From HLUCCA09 sp038745585 (GTDB taxonomy: Bacteria; Pseudomonadota; Alphaproteobacteria; Rhodobacterales; Rhodobacteraceae): a stretch of 64,000 nt of DNA. The stretch lies in contig JBCDLH010000004.1 in the NCBI GenBank assembly GCA_038745585.1, positions 248,001 to 312,000 on the forward strand, in the 5' to 3' direction. Under the pieces are notes generated by a model. It did not search any database and was not told where the DNA came from. It saw nothing but the letters and a program-made list of their open reading frames with translations. Numbering within the stretch: the stretch's first letter is position 1; each line of letters starts with the position of its first letter. Positions 44,258 to 52,683 of this stretch are shown one piece after another. The position numbers and the translations under genes were made by a program.

Positions 44258-45301
44258 TTAGTCCTGCGCCTGTTCCCGGAACGCCATCGGAGTGAGGCCC
44301 GTCCGGCGTTTGAAACTGCGGGCAAAATTCGAAGACGATTCGAACCCGAGCGCACCCGCTATGGCTTTAATGGGCTGGGCGCTGCGGGACAGAAGGATGC
44401 GCGCGCGCTGCTCGCGGACATGATCCAGCAGTTTGCGATACGAGGTGCCCGAGCGGTCCAGCTGCCGACGCAAACCGCGCTCGGACTATCCCAATGCGGC
44501 GGCCACATCCGAGAGCGACATCGTCAAGGTGGGCGCGTTTTGCAAGATCGACACGACCTGCGTGACAGGTGTCGTCTCGAACGCCATTTGCGCTGCGAAT
44601 TGCTCGCAAAGGTCCAGCAGCCTTGCATGATTGATCGGATCGGCACCCGGAAGCGGCCGGTCCAACAGGGCTTTCGAAAAGATGATCTGGTTTTCGGTGG
44701 CGCCGAAGCGGATGGGAAAACCGATCTTGGCTTCCGTGCACGTCCATTCTTCAGGCGTGTCGACCGCCATATCCGCACGGATCGCGACTTGATCGACCCG
44801 TAGCATCGCCTTGAGCAAGCCATGAATGGCGACGATGGCGCTGCCGAACCAGAAATACGCGATGTCTTCGAAGGGAAACCTGGATCGCAGGCGAATGGCC
44901 GCTTACCCCTAGTGCAGACCCGCTTCGCCTTCAATCAAGCGGAATTCGAATGCCGGAAAGCTCAGGAAGAAAAACCGCGCCAGAACGTAGAGCCCGTCCT
45001 CGAACCGGGCTGCATTCATGGCTGTGTAGGATGGCACCCCAATGTATGCGGGTTCGAAGCTCAAGGCGAGCGTGACCCCAAGATGCGGGTCACCGGTTTG
45101 CGTGATTGCATTCAAAAGAAGCCTGCGCAGCGGCTGAAATCCGCATCGGATATACGGATCGCTCAACAGCATCTCTTCGAGCCCGGTACCCGCGAGCAAT
45201 GTGTCTGCCGGATAGCCCTCTTCGCGGAGCTTTCGAAAGACGAAGCCCGGGTAGTTCATTGGGAGGGCCGGATCGTCCTGTGTAAAAACCTTGCGTGCCA
45301 T
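44258..45301 (-). pseudogene. AraC-family regulator with three in-frame stops
   Basis: A single frame encodes an AraC regulator of the type with an N-terminal arabinose-binding-like domain (NYPGFVFRKLREEGYPADTLL, GDPHLGVTLALSFEP, FRFGATENQIIFSKALLDRPL) and a C-terminal HTH_18 domain (SLSDVAAALG, then SERGLRRQLDRSGTSYRKLLD, IAGALGFESSSNFARSFKRRTG). Stops interrupt it at 44909-44911 (TAG), 44903-44905 (TAA) and 44486-44488 (TAG, exactly in the first recognition helix). No frameshift is needed. The start at 45301 or 45358 is uncertain. It would have controlled the downstream sulfatase/FGE operon. Confidence 0.78.
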
Positions 45302-45387
45302 CGATGGGTGTTCAGCCGTCGCCACGCCAAGAATGACCGACTTAAGGGTGTGGGGCAACAGCGGACAACGGTCGGAATGTGGATCTT

Positions 45388-45418
45388 CGGGTCTTCACGC
45401 CTGCGGCGTGAAGACCCG
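45388..45418. repeat. 14-bp perfect hairpin
   Basis: CGGGTCTTCACGCC, loop TGC, and the exact complement GGCGTGAAGACCCG. It is stable enough to stop transcription from either side, although no T-run follows. It lies between the AraC remnant and the hydrolase fragment, overlapping the end of the latter's frame. Confidence 0.65.
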
Positions 45419-45682
45419 GCATGTGTATACCAACGCTAACGACGCGACAGCGCGCAAGGGAGTGGCGCGCACGTGGCTGGTCTGGCCTTCGATGAAGTCC
45501 GGCGCCGTTTGCGCGACGTTCTCCCAGCCATTGCCGATCACGAGCGAGCGTCCGGCGTCCGGCAGAGACATAAACTGCGTCGCCGATGGATTGCGCTTCT
45601 GGATGCGGTAGGCCGCGCGGCTGACGGCTGCGGGGACCGTGTGGTCCGTCCCGGCGGCGATGATGAACCGCGGAGGAAGATC
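45395..45682 (-). pseudogene. C-terminal fragment of an alpha/beta hydrolase
   Basis: A minus-strand frame from about 45682 to the stop at 45395 reads DLPPRFIIAAGTDHTVPAAV, then AAYRIQKRNPSATQFMSLP and NGWENVAQTAPDFIEG. This is the acid-bearing strand and the final helices of an alpha/beta hydrolase (compare GxxDxxVP and the usual HxxxxxxGW). The expected catalytic histidine is replaced within PDAGRSLVIG. No upstream half with a nucleophile elbow is found. It is a remnant, about 70 residues recognisable. Confidence 0.55.
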
Positions 45683-46502
45683 GCATGTCCGGCCTCATAT
45701 CTCGGGGGCTGTCTGATAGGTGGCCTCTCTGGCTTTTGGCCCCAAGGCAATGCACGGATGTTACGGACGCTGCGAACGGCCCGTCCGGTGAAGCTACACT
45801 GTTGCACGAGCGGACGTGACGGATGACGGGTAAGGGCCTGGAGCCGCCGAAACTAGGCGCAAGAACGGATACGGAAACGCAGATCCGGCCCATGTGTTCT
45901 TCGCCCGAAACGCTCCTGCGCTACCAGCCCATCCCAGCACCCCTTCAACGTCCTTGTTGCGGCAGCATCGGCACCTCGAACGCGGCCGTATGAGACCCGT
46001 CAACCCGAATGCGTCAACGATAGGTCCATCGGTCTTTGGCTGTTTCCGATCTCGGCGAATTGGGGCCAAACCTTGCGCGCGAACGCATCACTGACCTAGC
46101 GTCCGCTGCTGCCAATGCGCCTGATTTGACGCTACGTCCGACAAAGCGTGCTTGGCCGGACATGGCGCAACCTCGCAGTCAGGGTTAACCCTTTATTTCT
46201 AATTCCCTAATTGGCCCAATGCGCGCATCGGCGGCCTCTTGCGGACGGCCGCGCCCGCGTTGCGCAGAGCTCCGCTCAGGCGGGCGCGCGCTCCATTCGC
46301 GCCTTCGCTCTGCCGCAATTTCGGCCAGAGAATGCCCCGGGCAAAATTTACGAAAATCGAGTGTGATAAGTCGCGGTGGGGATCGTGAGTACGGTCGAAA
46401 AAATCAACAGCACAGGCAGTAGGGCTGGGGGCCACCACAAATCTTGCGCCGCGCACATATGCGTCAGGTTTGTCGGACTGCCGAACCAAGCGGGAGCTCC
46501 CC
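45683..46502. other. region without a recognisable gene
   Basis: About 820 bases of apparently decayed or regulatory DNA up to the PA14/RTX gene. No frame matches a family I know. TCCGCTCAGGCGGGCGC near 46268 recurs near 51625, after that gene. The likely promoter of the large gene is in the AT-richer stretch around 46340-46420, but no clear -35/-10 pair can be defended. Confidence 0.4.
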
Positions 46503-49500
46503 ATGACGACGACGAACGACGACATCGCCGTGCCCTTTTTGGGCCCGATTACGGGGCTTGCACCCACGATCCCGACTACGGCGCTGTCCGGCATCCCGAT
46601 CACGGGAACGGGGCTCACCGGGCTTGCCTATGCGCCCGGCACCAAAATCCCATCGCTCGACAAACTCGACGAGGTGATTGCAACGACAGATCCGCAAGCC
46701 GTCTTTACCGCCGAAGAGATCGCCTTTGCCGCAAAGCAGAGTGACACGACCCTGACGGAGTTTCTGGGCGACCTCGGTACGGTCGTCGACGGGGACGGCT
46801 CGATCGAGATGGGGCCGTCTGGCCTCGTCCTGACCGGCTACATCTACATCCCGCCCGGCGATCACACGATCTCGGTGCGCTCCGACGATGGCTTTGGCCT
46901 GAGCCTCGGCGGTGTCGAGATCATGGAGTTTGCCGGCGTACGACCGGCAGAGGAGACCGCTGTCGAGGCCACCTTTGCCGGCGGCCTCTACGAGATGGAA
47001 TTGCGGTATTTCGACAATAACGGCAGCATGGCGCTGGGGCTCGAGATCGACGGATTTCCGGTCGACCAGAGCGCGTTCTACGCCGCCGAGGACGACCTGA
47101 CCAACCCGCCCGCCGACGTGCCGCTGATGCCCGTCGCCGAGTATCACCCCTCCCACACTCTGGGCGCGCTGGTCATCGACGACCCTGAGCTCGTCAATGG
47201 CGGCGCTGGCAGCCAGACCATAGATGGCATGGGGGGCGATGACACGCTCAATGGCGGCGCCGATGATGACGCCCTCTATGGCGGCTATGGCAACGATATT
47301 CTGCGCGGCCAGGCGGGCAACGATTTGCTCGATGGCGGCTATGGCTCGGACCTGCTTCTCGGCGGTGCTGGAGACGACCTCTTGGTGTCGCGCTCCGATG
47401 CCGGCGAACAGAAGGTTGCGCAGCGCTATGTTATCCCCGAAACGCGGCCCGCGGACGGCTATATCAACCCCGCCTTCGACAAGCTCTATGGCTATGAGGA
47501 CCAGCCGCTGATTGGCGATGACATCCTCGTCGGCGGGGCCGGACGCGACACGTTCCTGCTTGCCCCGCAGCTGAACGGCATTCTGCCCATCATCGAAAAG
47601 CATGTCCAATCGGACGGCTCGATACGCTGGGCCGGTGTCGCGGGCGAAAATGATTTCCAGCATGCCCACTGGGTCGACGCGATGGGGTTTGACCTCATCG
47701 CCGACTACAACGCCGAGGAAGACCACATCGCCGTCATCGGGCACACGGCGAACGTCTTTGTCGAGCATACCGACTTCGACAATGATGGCGTGACCGAGAG
47801 CATCATCACGACAGTGTCAAAGCAGCACGGCAATGGCGGCGCCCATGATCGCGACCTGATCGGCGTCACCTTTGTCGAGGGCGATCTCGTCGATGTCGAG
47901 GACATCCAGACCGATGCCGGCGTGACCTATGGTGTCGTCGAGACCTTCGCCGATGTCGCGGAGGCCGTGCATCAGGTGGGCGAGACCAAGACCGTCACCG
48001 ATGGCGGGACGACCTATCACGGCTATGATTATCGCGAGGCCGGCGAGGTCACCAACGCGCCGGATGGCGATCCCGAAGACCTGATGGACAATCCCTATTG
48101 GACCGACGCGCAAGCCTACGTCACTGGGCCGTCCGATGCGCCCGAGATCGAGCTTACGCGCGACCCGTTCGATCAGCTCGGCTTCTCTGACGCCGCGGGA
48201 CAGACGAAAACTGGTGGCAACGGTGCCGACATGATCGCCCCAGACGCGCCGCCCGCGCCGGGCGGCCTGCCCGGGGCGCTCGGCTTTTGGTCGCTCGGCG
48301 ATGATGACGACGGCTCCTATGAGGATGGGCGCGGCGAACAGGCGCCCGTGCGTGCCTATACGCTCTACGAAAACCAGGCCGTGATCCGGACCGGCGATGT
48401 TGTCGAGGGCCCGCGCCCCGGCACATCGGCGCTGACCTTCAACGGCGAGGATCAATTCGCCTATCTCGAGCATGAGGACGATTACGCCATCACCCAGGGC
48501 ACGGTCGCGCTCTGGGTCCGCGCCGATGATCTGTCAAAGAAAGGCGCGATCGTCACAAAGGATCAGGTCAATACCGGCGATGGCGGGCATATGCGCCTCG
48601 TGCAGCTTGAGGACGGCAACCTGCTGCTGCGCATGGCGCCGGGCGACGGCGGCTCGAACGTCGCTTGGAAAACCACGGTGCCCGTGCTCGAAGAGGGTGT
48701 CTGGGCGCATCTCGCGGTGAGCTTCACCGATACGGGTGTGACCGTCTACAAGGACGGCGTCGCCCTGTCGGACAATCTCTGGACGCCGGATGAGGGCAAT
48801 GTCCCAGCGCCCGGGGGCTATCTCGAAGCCTACCTTTTGATGAACGAAGAGCCCTGGGTCTTTGGGGCGGATCAGCGGCGCAGCGAGATCAACGAGACGG
48901 CGGCCGAGTTTGCGACCGATGACGAGGATCTCGATAGCCCGTTCAACGGCGCGATGGCGGAGTTTGGCGTTTGGGGCGGCTATTCGGCCGAAGATGCCCT
49001 GAGCGAGTCCGAGATCGCCGATTTGATGGACAATGGCCCCGGTGCCGCGCTGACCAACCCCTCGGGCCCGCAGCCCATGATCGCTTCCGATGACATGTTC
49101 AGCGGCGGTGCGGGCAACGACACGATCGAGGGCGAAGCCGGCGACGATACGCTCGACGGCAGCGATGGAAATGACCTGATCTATGGCGGCTACGGCGACG
49201 ACAGCATCACGGGCGGCGACGGCAACGACACAATCGACGGCGGACGCGGCTCGGACTTTGTCGATGCCGGCGCGGGCGACGACGTGATGATCGCGGGCGG
49301 CGATGTCGGCGAGGACCGTGCAGGCCAGCTCGTGCTCTACAATCTCGGCGTCGACCAGCCGATCCGGCCCTTCCCCGATCCGCAGATCGACACAACACTG
49401 CTAAAGCTCGTCGATTGGGTCGACCAGCCGCTCTATGCCGACGACATCTTTATCGGCGGCGAGGGCAACGACCACATGCTCGTCGAGATGTATATCAACG

Positions 49501-51488
49501 GCACCAAGGACTCGATCATTGATAACGTGATGACCGGCGGGCGGATGGTCCACTGGCACGGTGTTGCGGGCGAGAACGACCGCGTGCATGACCATTGGGT
49601 CGACGGGATCGGGATCGATATCTTTGCCGATTTCAACGCGGACGAAGACACGATCTCTGTCCTCGGCCACACGGTTAATATCGAGATCGACTACGACACT
49701 GTCGACACCGATGGCGACGGCACGTCGGACTCGATCCTCTCGATCATTCGCGCCTATTCCCAGCAGGGCAATAACGGCGGCGCCCATGACGAGGATGAGC
49801 TTGGCCTGCTCCTTGTGATCGGCGACATGGTCACCGAAGACATGGTGACGACCGATGCGGGCGTGCATTACGGCATCGTGCGCACCATCGACGAGCTTCA
49901 AGAAGCGCTCGCGCCCTCTGACGATCCGTCGCCGGTTAGTCGGCCAGAGGACATCTTTGGCTATGACGACCGCGATGTCGACGGGCGTCCGCTGACCTCC
50001 GATCCGATGGCATTCTCGGTCAATCCGTTCATGGACGACGCCGAGACGCGCTTTGATTGGATGACCGCCGACGATCTCGGCCCCGTCGCGCTGATCAATA
50101 AGAACGCCGGCGGCACTTTCGATGGCACGAACCATGTCGAGATGCCCCATGCCGCAGCCGAGCAGCAGACAGAGGGCACCTATCTCTTCAGCTTCACCGC
50201 AGACGATCCAGGAAATGGCAACCAGGCGCTGCTCTCAAAGGACCATAACGGCAAGCAAGATGGCGGGCACCTAACGCTCTGGATCGATCAGAGCTCGAAC
50301 CTGAAGGCCCGCTTTCAGTCGGAAAACAGCGAAGTCAACCTGCGCTATGACGACGACATCGTCGCTGGGCAGGATTACGATGTGGCATTCACCTACACCG
50401 AGGATGGCATTGCGCTCTATGTCGACGGCATCCTCGTCGACAGTTCAGATGGTTACGACGGTGGCATGACCGGCAATGCCAACTCCACGATCCTCGGCGC
50501 CTCCTCGCGCAAGCGCAACGACAATGGCGACAACCTCGAGTGGCACTTCGATGGCACGATCTCAAACGTCAGCGTGCTCGACACCGAGATCGGCAACTTC
50601 GAGGCGCTCCTGCTTTCCGAAAACGCCAACAACCCCGACGTTCTGGGCGCCGAGGATACCGGGATCCCGAGCGGGGAAACCGTCCGCATGGAGATGGGCA
50701 GCGAAACGGTTTATCAGAACGGCAAGAATGTCTGGCACACGGTGACCTTTGAGGAGGAGATCGAAGACGCCGTCGTCGTGATGGGGCCGGTCGGCATGAA
50801 CGGCAGTCAAGAGGCGACGGTTCGGGTCAAGAACGTGACGTCCGAGGGCTTTGAGTTCCAAGTCGACGAGTGGGACTATCTCGACGGCTGGCACGTCACC
50901 GAAACGGTGAGCTGGATGGCGATCTCGGAGGGGACGCACACACTCGCCTCGGGCCAGACGATCGCCGCCGGTAGCACCACCTCGCTTTCCGACCATGAGA
51001 CGGCCGTAGAGGTCAACCTCGATGGGTTTTCGGATACTCCGAGTGTTTTCGCCCAGGTTGCTTCCGCCAATGATAATGCGGCCGTCACAACCCGGGTGCA
51101 TGAGGTCGGGGCGGACGGTTTCGCTGTCCTCCTCGACGAGGAAGAGGGGGCAACCGATGGCCAACACGCGCCGGAACGGATCGACTGGATTGCCATCGAC
51201 GACGACATCTCCGGGCTTCTCAACGTCGACGAATTCGGCGGTATTGACCATGAGTTTTCCGAAGTCGGCTTCGAAGATCTGGGAGCAGATCCGGTTCTCC
51301 TTGCGGCCATGCAGACGCGCAACGGATCGGATAGCGCGGCCTTGCGCTACAGCCAGCTCGAGAGCGATAGCGTCCGCCTCGCCGTGCAGGAGGAGCAATC
51401 GCTCAACGCCGAGAAGTGGCACATGGACGAGGATGTTGCCGTGCTGACCGGGATCGCAGGTGGCTACGACCTGGACCTGATGGCCTGA
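46503..51488 (+). CDS. giant secreted PA14-RTX-LamG protein with internal duplication
   Basis: A 1661-residue, very acidic protein without an N-terminal signal, as for type I secretion. Order: PA14-like domain about 60-195 (IYIPPGDHTISVRSDDGFGLSLGG); RTX calcium repeats 235-300 (GGxGxDxL nonapeptides); an unnamed domain 375-490; LamG-like domain 589-829; second RTX block about 864-930; second copy of the unnamed domain 1020-1135; second LamG-like domain 1192-1366; and two beta-rich repeats to the end. The two unnamed copies share GVAGEND, HWVD, GHT and GGAHD. It probably binds glycans or matrix at the cell surface. GGGAG precedes the ATG at 46503. No type I exporter genes are in the window. 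Confidence 0.85.
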   Translation: MTTTNDDIAVPFLGPITGLAPTIPTTALSGIPITGTGLTGLAYAPGTKIPSLDKLDEVIATTDPQAVFTAEEIAFAAKQSDTTLTEFLGDLGTVVDGDGSIEMGPSGLVLTGYIYIPPGDHTISVRSDDGFGLSLGGVEIMEFAGVRPAEETAVEATFAGGLYEMELRYFDNNGSMALGLEIDGFPVDQSAFYAAEDDLTNPPADVPLMPVAEYHPSHTLGALVIDDPELVNGGAGSQTIDGMGGDDTLNGGADDDALYGGYGNDILRGQAGNDLLDGGYGSDLLLGGAGDDLLVSRSDAGEQKVAQRYVIPETRPADGYINPAFDKLYGYEDQPLIGDDILVGGAGRDTFLLAPQLNGILPIIEKHVQSDGSIRWAGVAGENDFQHAHWVDAMGFDLIADYNAEEDHIAVIGHTANVFVEHTDFDNDGVTESIITTVSKQHGNGGAHDRDLIGVTFVEGDLVDVEDIQTDAGVTYGVVETFADVAEAVHQVGETKTVTDGGTTYHGYDYREAGEVTNAPDGDPEDLMDNPYWTDAQAYVTGPSDAPEIELTRDPFDQLGFSDAAGQTKTGGNGADMIAPDAPPAPGGLPGALGFWSLGDDDDGSYEDGRGEQAPVRAYTLYENQAVIRTGDVVEGPRPGTSALTFNGEDQFAYLEHEDDYAITQGTVALWVRADDLSKKGAIVTKDQVNTGDGGHMRLVQLEDGNLLLRMAPGDGGSNVAWKTTVPVLEEGVWAHLAVSFTDTGVTVYKDGVALSDNLWTPDEGNVPAPGGYLEAYLLMNEEPWVFGADQRRSEINETAAEFATDDEDLDSPFNGAMAEFGVWGGYSAEDALSESEIADLMDNGPGAALTNPSGPQPMIASDDMFSGGAGNDTIEGEAGDDTLDGSDGNDLIYGGYGDDSITGGDGNDTIDGGRGSDFVDAGAGDDVMIAGGDVGEDRAGQLVLYNLGVDQPIRPFPDPQIDTTLLKLVDWVDQPLYADDIFIGGEGNDHMLVEMYINGTKDSIIDNVMTGGRMVHWHGVAGENDRVHDHWVDGIGIDIFADFNADEDTISVLGHTVNIEIDYDTVDTDGDGTSDSILSIIRAYSQQGNNGGAHDEDELGLLLVIGDMVTEDMVTTDAGVHYGIVRTIDELQEALAPSDDPSPVSRPEDIFGYDDRDVDGRPLTSDPMAFSVNPFMDDAETRFDWMTADDLGPVALINKNAGGTFDGTNHVEMPHAAAEQQTEGTYLFSFTADDPGNGNQALLSKDHNGKQDGGHLTLWIDQSSNLKARFQSENSEVNLRYDDDIVAGQDYDVAFTYTEDGIALYVDGILVDSSDGYDGGMTGNANSTILGASSRKRNDNGDNLEWHFDGTISNVSVLDTEIGNFEALLLSENANNPDVLGAEDTGIPSGETVRMEMGSETVYQNGKNVWHTVTFEEEIEDAVVVMGPVGMNGSQEATVRVKNVTSEGFEFQVDEWDYLDGWHVTETVSWMAISEGTHTLASGQTIAAGSTTSLSDHETAVEVNLDGFSDTPSVFAQVASANDNAAVTTRVHEVGADGFAVLLDEEEGATDGQHAPERIDWIAIDDDISGLLNVDEFGGIDHEFSEVGFEDLGADPVLLAAMQTRNGSDSAALRYSQLESDSVRLAVQEEQSLNAEKWHMDEDVAVLTGIAGGYDLDLMA

Positions 51489-52683
51489 AGCGAACGCCAG
51501 GCCGTCCGGATATAAGGGACCCACGTGGCGCGGCGAGCGAAAGTCTCGCCGGTCCGAGCCCCTACTTATCTCTCGGACAGCTTCCGAGGTGACGAGGCCG
51601 CTCGCTGCACCCCTGTCGCTCGGTTCCGCTCAGGCGGGCGCAGGACGCGGCGGTCGGCTGTCTGCCCAACCGGAAAGGTCGTCCCAGGCGAGCGTGCGGG
51701 TGCTGCGCGCGCTCACGCGACTAAAAATCGTTTTCGACCGCGCGTTCTCCGGTCTTTGCATGCAACGACTGAACCGTCTCCGCGTCCACCTCGGCTGCCT
51801 TCATCCCGCGGCTCTCGGAGTTGTCGGACGCGTCTCTCAGAGCGCAGTCTTCCGATGGTAAATCGTCGTCTGGTAGAGGCCCGCATGCGGCCGCCAACCC
51901 CGACAGAGTGCGTGCGCTCTCACGACCTCCGGCGCCACGCGATCCCCAAAGCCCGTATCGGGGTTTCTGCGGTCCGATATAGTACGGTCGCCCAGCGCTC
52001 GGGGGCCCGCAGACGTCAGATCGTCGCTTCCGTCACGGTCCAGTTCGCAGAGAATGGCTCGGTCGAGCACGGCCGTTTTCTTGGGAGGCACCAAGATCGA
52101 CGTCTGGCTCGACGAACGGGGTACCGTCTTTGACGGAGATCGCCTCAAGAGTGCCAGAGCGGCGACGTTTGTCGTCCAGGCCCCAACACTGTCCTCGCCC
52201 CGGTCGCGGGGGCAGGGATCGACCGCGGGCGGGCCCAGCGACCATGTGTCGAGCATGGTCGCAACATGCAGTCTCCCCCCGTCGCGCGTCTGCTGCAGAT
52301 CTCGTCTGGCGACCAAGAGCGCGGCCGGGTCGCGCCGCGGGCGCCTTGCGACGCCCAACCGACGCCGGGCTGCGTCAAGGGTGGGCCTGGGGCAGTCATG
52401 CCCCTCGCGACGCCAGCTTAGCTGATCTCGGCGCGCTGAGACTGGGTCAGGCATTTCAGGGGGCTTGCCGGTCGCTGGGCACGTTTCGACTGCGCTCCAA
52501 CCCAAAATGGCCGGGAAATGCGCGTAAACCTCGGTTTATGGCCGAATGACCCATAAAATATGGACATTTTTACATACAAAGCCCGAGGCACATGGCGTTG
52601 ACACAACGTCAACTTGGGGCGCCTCTTCAGGAGACCGGCGTGCAGGGGATCGCACGCCAACAATTCCCAGGGGGACCAGTATT
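51489..52683. other. 1.2-kb region without a recognisable gene
   Basis: This lies between the two large secreted-protein genes. It has open frames of up to about 220 codons on the minus strand, but they have arginine/serine-rich composition and no family resemblance. The last 160 bases become AT-rich, probably the promoter and leader of the DUF4214-RTX gene. Confidence 0.45.
52525..52538. promoter_or_regulatory. palindrome in the leader of the DUF4214-RTX gene
   Basis: TAAACC-TC-GGTTTA is a perfect inverted repeat about 145 bases before the start codon, immediately upstream of an AT-rich stretch (CATAAAATATGGACATTTTT) that could hold the promoter. It may be a regulator site; no regulator is identified. 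Confidence 0.4.

Noticed and set aside
36222..46500. A second copy of the tRNA 3' end as an att repeat
   Set aside because: I looked for the GGGTTCAAGTCCC and CTCCGCTACCA strings further along and did not see them; the right end of the island is undefined.
46464..47768. 434-codon minus-strand frame opposite the PA14-RTX gene, and similar ones to 51524 and 53733
   Set aside because: Regular Asp/Gly codons of RTX proteins generate long antisense frames rich in V, D, R and I; no independent coding evidence.
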